From Chondrinema litorale (GTDB lineage: Bacteria > Bacteroidota > Bacteroidia > Cytophagales > Flammeovirgaceae): 64,000 nt of DNA. Under the pieces are notes generated by a model. It made no database searches. It saw only the letters and a list, made by a program, of their open reading frames with translations, and was not told where the DNA came from. Positions 45,023-55,174 of this stretch are shown one piece after another. How positions within the stretch are numbered: position 1 is the first letter of the stretch; every line of letters begins with the position of its first letter. The stretch spans positions 1 to 64,000 of the forward strand of contig NZ_CP111048.1 of the NCBI RefSeq assembly GCF_026250525.1, written 5' to 3'. The translations under genes were made by a program, and so were the position numbers.

Positions 45023-45988
45023 ATGCTAATAAAATCATACTTAGAAGAAATTGATTTAACCCTTTTTGAATTAGACATTGACCAAACATCTAAAAAGGGA
45101 AGTTTTGAGATTGAGCAAGTTAACTACAACAAAGGGGACAATTTAATAACATCTCAGGTTGAATATGCACCCAATGTATGTATCATTCAAACTACCCTAA
45201 AGAGTAAAACTGATTTAACAGATCATTTTCTAATTGAGGGTGAGCATATCCTAATTTCTCAAATTTCTAAAGGGAAACCATATATTTTAAAACAGGGAAA
45301 AAAGATAGACCCAACTTCAGGAAGTATTAACTTGGGTTATGGTAAAAATTTTAAAGAGCAAATATATAATCTATCTAATCAGCATACCGCTTATAGTATA
45401 ATTATATTCCCAAGAGCTTATGTTTTATCATTGGCAAAAAAGGAAAAATGGAGTTTCGAAATAGTAAAAAAGCTATTGCAAATAATTGAAGATGCCCAAA
45501 GAGAACCTTTTGCCACTTTTTATTTTCCGGTACAAAATATTCTAAACCAGATAATTGAGTCTAAATGGACAAAAAATGAAAGGATGGAATATATCGAGCT
45601 AAAATTGAAAGAACTTTTTCTAGTACTGAATTATCATATTTCTCAAAAAAATCACTTGCTAAAGGGCATCAATCCTATTTTTATTGATAAAGTTAGAAAA
45701 GTACGTGAATATATTGAACGTAATTTCCATGAAACTCCAACAATTAAAGAACTGGCAAAACATGTATTTTTAAACGAATTGCAACTTAAGCAAAGCTTTA
45801 AAAAAGTTTATGGAACAACCATTAGGGCTTATATCATCGAATTAAAGATGAAAAAAGCCCTAGAGTTAATTAATGATTACAAGATTAATGAAATCGCCGA
45901 GATGCTCGGGTATCAAAGTGCTCCTCATTTTATAACCATTTTCAAACAGTATTATGGTTGCTCTCCATCTAAAATGACAAAGAATTAA
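45023..45988 (+). CDS. AraC-family transcriptional regulator
   Basis: 321-residue regulator. The N-terminal about 200 residues are a cupin-like ligand or oligomerisation part (DHFLIEGEHILISQISKG); the C-terminal double HTH (about 225-320) reads VREYIERNFHETPTIKELAK, then FKKVYGTTIRAYI and EIAEMLGYQSAPHFITIFKQ. No membrane segment. It follows the LytTR gene by 21 bp and is probably co-transcribed. It converges with the GH2 gene on the other strand. Confidence 0.92.
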   Translation: MLIKSYLEEIDLTLFELDIDQTSKKGSFEIEQVNYNKGDNLITSQVEYAPNVCIIQTTLKSKTDLTDHFLIEGEHILISQISKGKPYILKQGKKIDPTSGSINLGYGKNFKEQIYNLSNQHTAYSIIIFPRAYVLSLAKKEKWSFEIVKKLLQIIEDAQREPFATFYFPVQNILNQIIESKWTKNERMEYIELKLKELFLVLNYHISQKNHLLKGINPIFIDKVRKVREYIERNFHETPTIKELAKHVFLNELQLKQSFKKVYGTTIRAYIIELKMKKALELINDYKINEIAEMLGYQSAPHFITIFKQYYGCSPSKMTKN

Positions 45989-46008
45989 TTGAACATTTTA
46001 TCTTGATT

Positions 46009-47907
46009 TTATTGGTCTGATGTTTCCTTTTGATTGGCAGTGTTCCAGCGTTTTCTTAAGAAATGAGCTGCCATTTTAGGTTTGCGATCTTGGGTAAAAA
46101 CTCCTTTTAAGTTCATACCTCCTACTCGCATTAAACCTTGACCCGTTTTAAAATCTGCAAAATTCCACACATGCATACCAGTTACATAGTCTTTCGTGTC
46201 AGCTATGTCCATAAACATTTTAATTAGTTTTCGCTGGTATTCTTCTGAGTAAATTTCATCTTCCGAAGCATGCATACCTGCAATGGCATCTGCGCCAAAT
46301 TCGGTCATCATAATAGGCTTTTTTAATGTGTTGTGTAATTTATCCATTTCACCACCCAAATAAGCTTTTGCAGTAGTTAGGTCACCTACATTGGTATACC
46401 AACCCCAATAGCGATTAATACAAATTACGTCTGATAAACTCAACCAATCTGCTGGCCCACCCATTACGCCAACAAAAACGGCTAATCTAGAAGTATCTTT
46501 TTCTTTAACTTGTTCGATCAAACTTGCTAAAAACTCTTTACCAACAGCATCACTTTCGTATTCTTTTGCCATTCCGTTAAAACCGCCTTTGCCTAAACTC
46601 TCTGGAAATGGCTCATTGGCCACACACCACATTATTACACTCGGATGGTTTTTATCTCTAGAAATTAACTCATCGATATATTGTTGGCATATTGCCTTTC
46701 TCTTAGCTACACTGGTAGAATCGTCATAAAAGAATAAGCCTACAGCAGGAGTTTCATCGATTATTAGGAAACCTTCCCTATCTGCCATATTATAAAATTC
46801 TTCGTCATATGGATAGTGTGAGGTACGAAAAGAATTGGCTCCAGTCCACTTCATCAATGCAAAATCTTTTACCATTACTGGCTGAGTCGTTCCACGACCA
46901 TAAATCGGAAAATCTTCATGCTTACCGAATCCTTTTAGATAGATAGGCTCTCCATTAAGCAAAATATCTTTTTCTGTTACGGCAATTGTTCTTACACCAG
47001 TTTGTAATTGATAGCGGTCTACAGGCTTATTTTTAGACCCTAAAACAACTGTTACATCATATAAAAATGGATCGTCTGTAGACCACAGTTTTACATTGGG
47101 GATCTCTACGGTTACTTTTCCTTCATTACCCGAAAAAGTAATGGGAACTTCAATCTCTTTTCCATCTCCACTTACAGTTACATAAGCACTATTGGTTCTA
47201 CCTGCTTTTTCAACAAGTATGTCTACTTTTCCAGTAGTAGCATTAAAGTCTGTTTTAACTGTTACATCTTTAATTGATGATGCTGCTGGTACAGAATACA
47301 ACCAAACTGCTCGATTCAAACCTGTATAGGGAAAGAAATCGAAACTTGCTTTAGGATAACTGCTAAAAGGGCTGCCTGCTACATTACCTGTTGCTACACG
47401 ATCTGGTTTTAATATATTTTCAATCTGAATAGAAATTCGATTGCTAGTACCCCATTTTACCATCGAACTAATATCAAAAGCAAATGGAATATGACCACCC
47501 TCATGCATACCTAGTGGTGTGCCATTAATCCAAATTTTAGCAGCATAGTTGGCAGAACCCACACGAATAAAAATCTGCTCTCCTTTCCAACCATTTGGTA
47601 TAAATGTTTCTGTTTCGTACCAAGCTAAATCCAGATAATTGTGTGTGTCATTAAACTGATCGTTCCAACTGCTGGGCACAGCAATAGAGCGAAAATCTGT
47701 TAAGCCGTTAAACAATTTTTTTTCTTCACCAACACCTAAAGAATCTTTCTTAAACTTCCATATACCTGACAAGTTTAATGTGTTCCGAAAATCATTTTGT
47801 TGAGGAAACAATGCAATGTCTTTTGGGTTTGCCAGTGTAAATTCTTGAGCAAAAGAACTTGCTGCAAAACTGAGAAGGATAATTAAATTTATTATACTTT
47901 TAGTCAT
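46009..47907 (-). CDS. GH2 glycosidase (beta-glucuronidase/galactosidase type), secreted
   Basis: 632-residue enzyme with a signal peptide (about residues 1-20, ends SFAQ). GH2 sandwich domains (about 40-310, including PSSWNDQF and ETETFIPNGWKGEQIFIRVGS), then the barrel with NSFRTSHYPYDEEFYNMADREGFLIIDE. The acid/base is Glu432 (WCVANEP) and the nucleophile Glu536 (MTEFGAD), both present. It hydrolyses terminal beta-galactosides, beta-glucuronides or beta-mannosides; the specificity is unresolved, though the short length favours the beta-glucuronidase class. It is last in line behind the 7TM-AraC gene (133 bp gap). Confidence 0.94.
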   Translation of the reverse strand: MTKSIINLIILLSFAASSFAQEFTLANPKDIALFPQQNDFRNTLNLSGIWKFKKDSLGVGEEKKLFNGLTDFRSIAVPSSWNDQFNDTHNYLDLAWYETETFIPNGWKGEQIFIRVGSANYAAKIWINGTPLGMHEGGHIPFAFDISSMVKWGTSNRISIQIENILKPDRVATGNVAGSPFSSYPKASFDFFPYTGLNRAVWLYSVPAASSIKDVTVKTDFNATTGKVDILVEKAGRTNSAYVTVSGDGKEIEVPITFSGNEGKVTVEIPNVKLWSTDDPFLYDVTVVLGSKNKPVDRYQLQTGVRTIAVTEKDILLNGEPIYLKGFGKHEDFPIYGRGTTQPVMVKDFALMKWTGANSFRTSHYPYDEEFYNMADREGFLIIDETPAVGLFFYDDSTSVAKRKAICQQYIDELISRDKNHPSVIMWCVANEPFPESLGKGGFNGMAKEYESDAVGKEFLASLIEQVKEKDTSRLAVFVGVMGGPADWLSLSDVICINRYWGWYTNVGDLTTAKAYLGGEMDKLHNTLKKPIMMTEFGADAIAGMHASEDEIYSEEYQRKLIKMFMDIADTKDYVTGMHVWNFADFKTGQGLMRVGGMNLKGVFTQDRKPKMAAHFLRKRWNTANQKETSDQ

Positions 47908-48040
47908 TTGATAAGGCTTTAGTTTTCAATTCATATTTACTGCCTAAACTTAGCTTATCTGGCTTTAGAAAGCGTTCCGATTATAAAGCCCACTGAATAT
48001 GAACACATTTAAACCTTAAAAGTGCTTGTTTACTTTGTTA

Positions 48041-49162
48041 TCACATTCCTTTTTCAAGCTTTTGGCTAACTGACTTTTTATATTCACTCGGAGTCATTTC
48101 TGTATGTTTTTTAAAGAAATTATTAAAAGCAGTTTTAGAATTGAAGCCACATTCGTAGGCAATCCCCACAAATGTAAAAGATTGATATTGGGCAGAACTA
48201 ATCATTTCCTTTGCATGCTCAACTCTGTATTCATTCACGAATGTGAAAAAATTTTTTTGCAACTCTTCATTCAACACCTGAGTAATATGGTGTTTAGGTA
48301 TTTTAGTTTGCAAAGCTAATTTGGCAACAGTTAACTCATTGTCTTTCCAAGCTTCTGTTTCTTCCATAAAATCAATTAACTTTTTAAGATGCTCATTTGC
48401 TTGCTCATCTTTTAATCCAGATTTCTGGTATTTACCCGTTGCGGTCTCTTCTGTTTCCTTAATTAAAGGTTTTTGCTGATAACCCCAAATACTCACCATA
48501 TATACATACACCAATAGCGAAACATCTCTGGTTAAATCGATATATTGGGTAACAATCTTATAATTGTTTAAAATACTAATTACAACAATAATGTTGTACA
48601 CAATGAGAAATGAAATTACTAAAACGTGCAGCCAAATTAGGTTGATGGAAGCTGATTTATAAGAGTAAATCTCTTTGATTTTGCTGCGAAACTGCTTTAC
48701 ATTTTTGAGCGCTAAAATTCCATAAAACCATAAAAAGAATAAGTAACAATAGCCCAAAATATCCCTTAGCCATAATTGCTTATTGTATTGAACTAGGTTA
48801 GATAAAAAATCAGACTTTCCACCAAAACCATAAATTATTAAAGCTAGTACTAACAAAATAGTTGACGTAAAATGCAGTAGATCAGATAGTTTAAATTGTT
48901 CTATCTCTTTTGTAAGGTACTTGGAGTACAAGTACAAAGATGCCGGATATACAAAAGAAATACTTAAAGAAAATATCCAAGTGTCGTTTTGGATGTGCAA
49001 TTGATATTGAATAATGTTTAGCAAAAACATGCATGTGACTGCTAATAAAAGCACGCAAAGTAATCCATCAGCAATTTTAAAAGGCCGCTTTAGTAAGAAG
49101 ATTAGTATTGTAAATAATGCCTGTGCAAAACCGATGTATATTATTGGTACTTCCATTTTCAA
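48041..49162 (-). CDS. 7TM-AraC family membrane-bound regulator
   Basis: 373-residue protein. About seven hydrophobic helices (residues 5-235) are followed by an AraC-type HTH (about 270-368): ELTVAKLALQTKIPKHHITQ, then FFTFVNEYRVEHAK and FVGIAYECGFNSKTAFNNFF. Membrane-embedded AraC regulators of this layout are known in Bacteroidota. It lies 21 bp beyond the LytTR gene, so it is likely co-transcribed with the LytS-LytTR pair and the RND operon upstream. The signal is unknown. Confidence 0.88.
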   Translation of the reverse strand: MKMEVPIIYIGFAQALFTILIFLLKRPFKIADGLLCVLLLAVTCMFLLNIIQYQLHIQNDTWIFSLSISFVYPASLYLYSKYLTKEIEQFKLSDLLHFTSTILLVLALIIYGFGGKSDFLSNLVQYNKQLWLRDILGYCYLFFLWFYGILALKNVKQFRSKIKEIYSYKSASINLIWLHVLVISFLIVYNIIVVISILNNYKIVTQYIDLTRDVSLLVYVYMVSIWGYQQKPLIKETEETATGKYQKSGLKDEQANEHLKKLIDFMEETEAWKDNELTVAKLALQTKIPKHHITQVLNEELQKNFFTFVNEYRVEHAKEMISSAQYQSFTFVGIAYECGFNSKTAFNNFFKKHTEMTPSEYKKSVSQKLEKGM

Positions 49163-49183
49163 TAATATCGATTTTTGGGAATT

Positions 49184-49948
49184 TTAACTACCAGACAGCC
49201 AATCCAAAAATGTACTTGCCTTTTCTTTGCTTACAGTCACACTATCGTTAAGAGGCACTTTTAAATTAACCCAAAGCTTTCTACCCAAGCGATTAGAAAC
49301 ATCTACAATAGCTTCGCGATTTACCAAGCTTTGCCTGTTGGTCCTAAAGAAATATTTACTAGTTAACTTCTCCAGCTCTTCTAAACTTTTACTTGGGAAG
49401 TAAATTTTCTTATCGAATGTGATGAGGTGAACTATCTGATTTTCCAGATAAAAAGCAGCAATATCTTGTAGTTTTATAGGCAGGATTTTTTCTTTATAAT
49501 GAACAAGAATCGTTGAAGGCGGCTCAGTTTCGCGGTTTTCTAGCAATTGTATTACCTTGTTAAATTGAGGCGTAATTGGTGATTGCTTTTGCTGTGTAAT
49601 TCTGAAATACTTATCGAGTGCAGCACCTACAGTTGAGAGGGTAAATGGTTTGAGCAGATAGTCGATACCATTGGCATTAAAAGCCGATAGAGCATATTCA
49701 TCATAAGCAGTACAAAAAATCACAGGCACTTGTAAACCAGTAGATTTAAATACTTCGAAGCTTAATCCATCACCCAATTCAATATCACTAAAAATTAAAT
49801 CCGGTTCTTTTTCTTGCTCAAAATACCTAATGGCTTCTTTTACCGAACTTAATATTGCTGGTATTTCTATTTGTTCGTCATACTCTTTTATAGTAGATGC
49901 TAAATCGTTGGCGGTTAACTTTTCATCTTCAATAATTACTATTTTCAT
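49184..49948 (-). CDS. LytTR-family response regulator
   Basis: 254-residue regulator. The receiver starts MKIVIIEDEKLTANDLAST, the phospho-acceptor is in DLIFSDIELGDG (Asp54), and LLKPFTLSTV is the Lys site. The LytTR domain is at about 150-250 (YLENQIVHLITFDKK, FFRTNRQSLVNREAI). Its start overlaps the LytS kinase stop by 20 bp, typical of translational coupling, so this is its cognate pair. It probably controls the RND efflux operon in which it sits. Confidence 0.93.
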   Translation of the reverse strand: MKIVIIEDEKLTANDLASTIKEYDEQIEIPAILSSVKEAIRYFEQEKEPDLIFSDIELGDGLSFEVFKSTGLQVPVIFCTAYDEYALSAFNANGIDYLLKPFTLSTVGAALDKYFRITQQKQSPITPQFNKVIQLLENRETEPPSTILVHYKEKILPIKLQDIAAFYLENQIVHLITFDKKIYFPSKSLEELEKLTSKYFFRTNRQSLVNREAIVDVSNRLGRKLWVNLKVPLNDSVTVSKEKASTFLDWLSGS

Positions 49949-50972
49949 TTTCTAACAATTTTATCTTTACGGTAAATGTATTTTCATCTTGAGAGATTTC
50001 AATTTCATCTCCCGAGATAAGTCTGTAACGCTCAGAAAGATTGTATAATCCCTGACTTGTAGAAGACTCTTTATTCTTTTTAGACTGAAGATTGTTAGTA
50101 ACTTCAATATAATCTCCTACAAGTTTTACAGTAATTTGTAAGGGAGACTCTTCTGTAAGGATGTTGTGTTTAATGGCATTTTCTATTAAAACCTGAATAG
50201 AAAAATAAGGTAAAAACTTTTTATGCTTTACTTCTTCTGGTAAATCGAAATCAAAAATTAATGCTTCACCAAAACGTATTTGCTGCATTTTTATATAATC
50301 TGCGCAAAGCAGAAGCTCTTTGCTTAATCTCACTGTTTTTGAATCTCTATCTGAAATGGAAGCACGTAAAAAATTAGCCAAATGTACTAGATATTCTTCT
50401 CCCTGATTGATGTCTTGTTTGTACAATGTTTTTATGGTACTTAACACATTAAACAAAAAGTGAGGATGTATTTGTTGTTTTAACATTTGGTTGGCCGTTT
50501 CACTTACAATGGACTTTAGCTGTAGATTTTCTATTTCTGAATACATTTTAGCATGTCGCATATAAACATATCTGAAAAAGAATATGATAAGCATATTCAT
50601 TAACCAGCTAGATAAACACAAGATGACAAAAACTCGGAATTTGGTAAACCAAATGAAAGGATCGACGCCAGCTAATGGTGAAAAAACAACCCAAGAAAAG
50701 TAGTAAGTTGGAGGACTTATTAATAATGATAAAAGGAACCTATTTCTTAACTTTTTAGACTGTGTAATTTCTTCTAATAACTCATCATCAAATACATAGA
50801 TATTTACTATGCCGATTAGCAAAAGTGTAAAACCTCCCATGCTTGCAAATACTATCGCATGGTAAAAGTCCATTTCTGAAATCGAAAGCGATATAAGTGA
50901 TATTAAGGTGATAACCACCGCCAGTAGAATATTAATCTTTAATAAAATTCCTTTTGGTGGTTTGTTTCCCAT
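49929..50972 (-). CDS. LytS-type histidine kinase
   Basis: 347-residue kinase. About four membrane helices (residues 10-130), a coiled coil (MYSEIENLQLKS), then the kinase domain with IHPHFLFNVLSTIKTLYK (about 170) and HATPase box VLIENAIKHNILTEE. Same family as the plus-strand kinase at 42692. It overlaps the next gene, a LytTR regulator, by 20 bp. Located 45 bp after the DUF6268-like gene in an operon with an RND pump. Signal unknown, and no extracellular loop of size. Confidence 0.92.
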   Translation of the reverse strand: MGNKPPKGILLKINILLAVVITLISLISLSISEMDFYHAIVFASMGGFTLLLIGIVNIYVFDDELLEEITQSKKLRNRFLLSLLISPPTYYFSWVVFSPLAGVDPFIWFTKFRVFVILCLSSWLMNMLIIFFFRYVYMRHAKMYSEIENLQLKSIVSETANQMLKQQIHPHFLFNVLSTIKTLYKQDINQGEEYLVHLANFLRASISDRDSKTVRLSKELLLCADYIKMQQIRFGEALIFDFDLPEEVKHKKFLPYFSIQVLIENAIKHNILTEESPLQITVKLVGDYIEVTNNLQSKKNKESSTSQGLYNLSERYRLISGDEIEISQDENTFTVKIKLLENENSNY

Positions 50973-51017
50973 AGTTCTAATTTATCTGTTGAAATAGGTT
51001 GTAAATATACAACTAAA

Positions 51018-52037
51018 CTAGTTAGCTAAACCCTTCCAAAATGGCAAAAAAGAAATACCTACTTGTGCATAAGGAACTAATCCTATTTTATTTTTCAAAA
51101 ATGCACCTATGGTTTTACCCTGCTCTGTTACTTTTGATGAGGCATAATAATTTGTACCTCCTTTTACTGTAAAAACCATTTTCTTTGTAAACAGATACTC
51201 AAACTCTAATCCTGATCTTATTTCTAATGTGGAATAAATAACCTTGGCAGGAATATATGTCAAATCTGTATCTATCCTAAACATAGACATTGCTCCTCCT
51301 AAGCTGTTTGAAAATGTCAGTACAGATTTTTCACTTAATTCTCTTCTTAAAGAAACTCCAGTTATACCTAGAGAAAGTTCTGTATGTGGATTTAACATTG
51401 CATCGTAATTAAAAAAAGGAATAATAGGAAAAGGAGAAGTCGGATCAACTGTTAAAACAAGACCGACAGCAAAAGAAGATTTTTGTGTCTTTCTAAGAGT
51501 AAGTAATGAAATTCCACCAAAAAGTATCTGATTTTGTCCGGTTTCTGGATCTACTATACTTGAAACATTGGCAATGTAAATTATCGGTTTTTTAAACAAA
51601 GAATCGATTCGTGAAAATTGTAAAGAACTTGATAAAACTGTTTTCTCCAAATCCATCTCTGTAACCTCAATGTCTGTCTGCAAGTTTTTTACATCTTCTA
51701 ATGAGATACTTTGATGATTTGCACTAAAGGAACTACTAATACTATTTCTCCCAAAGTTTAATAGAGGCATTTTGAAATTAGCAAAATATCTTACTGTTTT
51801 CAATCTCGCATCAAAAAAAGGAATATCTTTCAATTCTGAATTTATATCTCCTGCACCAAAATAATCTGTAACAAATGTAAACTGACGCATTTCGGGGTTC
51901 TTAAAAGCCAACTTATCTATGTAAGCGGCTTTTATAGAATCCATCATATGTTTTTTGTATGCTTCCTGAGATTGCTGTGCAAAACTTTTTACAACAATAC
52001 ATTGCAATACTATTAGAAGAGCAATCTTATTAGTCAT
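51018..52037 (-). CDS. Outer-membrane protein, DUF6268-like
   Basis: 339-residue secreted protein (signal peptide about residues 1-20, ends KSFAQ). Alternating beta strands, many aromatic residues and LFGGISLLTLRKTQKSSFAVGL suggest a small beta-barrel, as in the DUF6268 family of Bacteroidota, although no precise residue is diagnostic. It lies 10 bp downstream of the RND pump gene and 45 bp upstream of a LytS gene, within the efflux operon. It may be an accessory porin or outer-membrane component. Moderate confidence in the family. Confidence 0.65.
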   Translation of the reverse strand: MTNKIALLIVLQCIVVKSFAQQSQEAYKKHMMDSIKAAYIDKLAFKNPEMRQFTFVTDYFGAGDINSELKDIPFFDARLKTVRYFANFKMPLLNFGRNSISSSFSANHQSISLEDVKNLQTDIEVTEMDLEKTVLSSSLQFSRIDSLFKKPIIYIANVSSIVDPETGQNQILFGGISLLTLRKTQKSSFAVGLVLTVDPTSPFPIIPFFNYDAMLNPHTELSLGITGVSLRRELSEKSVLTFSNSLGGAMSMFRIDTDLTYIPAKVIYSTLEIRSGLEFEYLFTKKMVFTVKGGTNYYASSKVTEQGKTIGAFLKNKIGLVPYAQVGISFLPFWKGLAN

Positions 52038-52047
52038 GAAAATTAAT

Positions 52048-55000
52048 TTATATGGTTTGAGTATTCATCGAAGTGTTTGAGTCTTTTTGAAATCTGTTTT
52101 TAACAGACTCAATTATTTGATACATAGCTGGTACAACAAATAATGTAAATATCATTGAGCTAGTTAAACCACCTATAATTACCCAAGCCATACCATTTTT
52201 TGTCTCTGCACCAGGGCCGCTGGCAATAGCAATGGGGAGCATACCCAATATCATGGCAAGGGTAGTCATCAAAATAGGTCTTAGACGCTCTTTGCCCGCT
52301 TCGATTAATGCATCCCTCACTGATTTGCCCTCGGCTTTTAGCTGGTTGGTAAAATCGACAATTAATATTGCATTTTTAGATACCAGTCCCAATAGCATAA
52401 TCATACCGATAATCGAAAAAATATTGAGTGTTTCCATGGTTAATGCCAAAGCCAACAAAGCACCTATTAATGCTACTGGTATTGAAAATAATACTACAAA
52501 GGGATAAACCATACTCTCATACAGTGCTACCATAATAAGATAAACAAGGATGATAGCCGAAATCAAAGCTAAGCCCAAACTACCGAAAGCATCACCTTGA
52601 TTTTTGGCATCACCCAAGTATTCTATAGAAATAGCAGACGGTAAATCTGCTGCTTCAATCTTCTCTTGAATTTCTGCGTTTACAGAACCCACTGGACGGC
52701 CAATTACATTACATTGTACATTGATAGATCCAATTCTGTCTGTTCTTTGCAAAACACTTTCGCCCATTACTATTTTTACTTCTGCAAACTGACTCAAAAG
52801 AAATGTCTGTCCTTCGCTATTTGTGAAAGAAAGGTTTCTTACATCATCAATATTTGAGCGGTAATAAGGGTCTAAACTAATGTTGATGTCGTATTCATTT
52901 CCATTGTCTTTAAGCTTACTCTGGTCGTTTCCACTAAAAGCATTTTGAATTACACCACCCACTTGGCTGGCATCTAAGCCAAGTAAAGTCATTTTATCTC
53001 TATCTAGATTTACAGTAATCTCTTGTTTCTGATTTTTTACTGATAATTCTACAAATTTGGTTCCTGGTACTGAAGCTACAATTTCCTTTATCTGATTTGC
53101 TGCTATTCGAACCTTTTTTAAATCTAAACCAAGCACTGCTAGTTGTACAGGATAACGAGTACCAGAACTAGCAATCGAAACTGCCGAAGATGTTACTTTG
53201 GCTCCTGGTAATAGGCCTGTAAGTTTACGTTGTATTTCAAGACCAAATTCTTGTACTGAATTTTTTCTTTCACTTTTATCAACCAATGAAATCGTAAGTT
53301 GAGCCATGTTACTCGTATTGCTAGCTCCTTGCACACTACCACTAACAAAACCCACACTAGAAAATACTCTTATCACTTCTGGTTGTTCTAGAATAAACTT
53401 TTCTGCTTGTTGAGTAAGCAAATTGGTTTGATATATAGAAGCGGTAGGGTCTAATTCTAGGTTGATGTTGATTTCTCCCTGATCGGTTTCTGGTGTAAAT
53501 GCAGCACCAATAAAACCAAAACCTACAAGCATAAATGAAGCAATTATGAGCAAGAATACACCAGAAAGTAACCATCTCTTTTTATTCAGCATGAGCGCTA
53601 ACAACTTTCCGTAATCCTCTTTAATGGTATTGATAAAGCTTTCAAAAGCCAAGATGATTCTACCCCACAAAGTGTCTTTGGTAAGGTGTTCCAACTTACC
53701 AAATCTACTGGCAAGCATTGGAGTTATGGTAAAGGAAACAAACAAACTCATAAGCGTAGAAAAAACTACTACTAAAGAAAACTCCTTTAATAGTTGTCCT
53801 ATAGTACCTCCACTAATTGCTAATGGTAAAAACACCACAACATCAACAAGGGTAATTGCCAGAGCTGTAAATCCAATTTCGTTTCTACCTTCTAAAGCCG
53901 CTTTTCTTCTTTCCGAACCCATCTCCATATGGCGGTAGATGTTTTCGAGTACTACAATAGAATCATCTACTAGAATACCTACAACCAGTGACAATGCCAT
54001 TAGGGTCATCATGTTCAGAGAGAAACCAAAAAAGTACATGGCGATAAAGGTCGGAATCATAGAACATGGTAAAGCTACCATTACAAACATAGAGCTTCTT
54101 AAACTATGCAAAAACGCCAACATCACTATACCAACAATAATTACTGCTAGTCCCAAATCTTCCATTACAGCATGTGCCGAAGCTAGTGTATAAGTACTTT
54201 GATCACTTGATACAACAAAGTCTAGTTCTGCATCTGTGTATTCTTTTTCAAGTGCTTCAAATTTTCCTTTTACTAAATCACTTACATTTACCGCATTGGC
54301 ATCACTTTGTTTGATTACCTGCACCCCGATAGAAGGTATTCCATTAATATGGTTAATTGCTGTAGCATCTGCTGTTGCATCAATCACTTCTGCCACATCT
54401 TCCAAATAAACAGTACTGAATCTATTGTTAGAAACAATAAGTCTTTTAATCTGATCTGCCGAAGTTACATTGGCATCGAATCTAATGGAAACAGTATTAG
54501 TTCTGGTTTCTACATTACCTGCTGGAAATGAGCGGTTTGCTTTACTTATTGCTTGAGAAACCTGATCTATATTAAGATGATAACTTTTCAGTTTTTCAGG
54601 AGAGATGTTTACTTGTATCTGTCTTTCATCTCCACCAATTATATTGACCTGCCCCACCCCTTCTAAGTTTTGAAGAATAGGCTTAATTTCTTTATCTATT
54701 AAGTCGTATAAAGCTCTGGGAGATTTTGTAGATGTAACCCCGGCTCGAATTACCGGAGTTTCATCTAAATTCACTTTTGACACTAGTGGCCTATCTATAT
54801 CATCAGGTAATTCGCTCGATGCTTGATCTGCTTTACGCTGTATATCGCGCTCTGCCTGATCTAAATCTGCATTGGTTTTTAGGTTTACTGTAATTTGTGA
54901 AACTCCTTCTTGAGAAGTTGAGTTTATCTGATCTACACCTTCTACCGAAGCAAAGGCATCTTCTAGTTTCTTTGTAACAGAGGTTTCTACCTCAGCAGCA

Positions 55001-55164
55001 GATGCACCGGGATAAATGGTTGTTACACTCACTACATTTACAGCTAGTTTAGGCAGTAAATTGTAATTCAGTTTGAAGTAACTCATTACTCCAAATAAGA
55101 TAAGTGAGGTAAATATCACCACTATTAATAGTGGTCTTTTTATGGCAATTTCTGAAATAGACAT
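52048..55164 (-). CDS. RND-family efflux pump, inner-membrane permease (AcrB/MdtB-type)
   Basis: 1038-residue proton-driven efflux pump. Twelve membrane helices in two halves; the first helix begins PLLIVVIFTSLILFGVMSYF. The proton-relay motif with two Asp residues is in GILVDDSIVVLENIYRHME in helix 4 (near residue 400), and DLDQAERDIQRKADQ is part of the porter domain. The C-terminal half has RLRPILMTTLAMILGMLPIA, typical of the family. It exports drugs, dyes or lipophilic metabolites through a TolC channel. It sits in order with TolC, the membrane-fusion protein and a regulatory cassette, with 10-bp gaps. Confidence 0.96.
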   Translation of the reverse strand: MSISEIAIKRPLLIVVIFTSLILFGVMSYFKLNYNLLPKLAVNVVSVTTIYPGASAAEVETSVTKKLEDAFASVEGVDQINSTSQEGVSQITVNLKTNADLDQAERDIQRKADQASSELPDDIDRPLVSKVNLDETPVIRAGVTSTKSPRALYDLIDKEIKPILQNLEGVGQVNIIGGDERQIQVNISPEKLKSYHLNIDQVSQAISKANRSFPAGNVETRTNTVSIRFDANVTSADQIKRLIVSNNRFSTVYLEDVAEVIDATADATAINHINGIPSIGVQVIKQSDANAVNVSDLVKGKFEALEKEYTDAELDFVVSSDQSTYTLASAHAVMEDLGLAVIIVGIVMLAFLHSLRSSMFVMVALPCSMIPTFIAMYFFGFSLNMMTLMALSLVVGILVDDSIVVLENIYRHMEMGSERRKAALEGRNEIGFTALAITLVDVVVFLPLAISGGTIGQLLKEFSLVVVFSTLMSLFVSFTITPMLASRFGKLEHLTKDTLWGRIILAFESFINTIKEDYGKLLALMLNKKRWLLSGVFLLIIASFMLVGFGFIGAAFTPETDQGEININLELDPTASIYQTNLLTQQAEKFILEQPEVIRVFSSVGFVSGSVQGASNTSNMAQLTISLVDKSERKNSVQEFGLEIQRKLTGLLPGAKVTSSAVSIASSGTRYPVQLAVLGLDLKKVRIAANQIKEIVASVPGTKFVELSVKNQKQEITVNLDRDKMTLLGLDASQVGGVIQNAFSGNDQSKLKDNGNEYDINISLDPYYRSNIDDVRNLSFTNSEGQTFLLSQFAEVKIVMGESVLQRTDRIGSINVQCNVIGRPVGSVNAEIQEKIEAADLPSAISIEYLGDAKNQGDAFGSLGLALISAIILVYLIMVALYESMVYPFVVLFSIPVALIGALLALALTMETLNIFSIIGMIMLLGLVSKNAILIVDFTNQLKAEGKSVRDALIEAGKERLRPILMTTLAMILGMLPIAIASGPGAETKNGMAWVIIGGLTSSMIFTLFVVPAMYQIIESVKNRFQKDSNTSMNTQTI

Positions 55165-55174
55165 AATAGGTTGA

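Noticed and set aside
50985..51005. Small gttgta/tacaac hairpin before the DUF6268-like stop
   Set aside because: Six-bp stem with no T-run; likely random in an AT-rich gap, and the kinase gene must be read through it.
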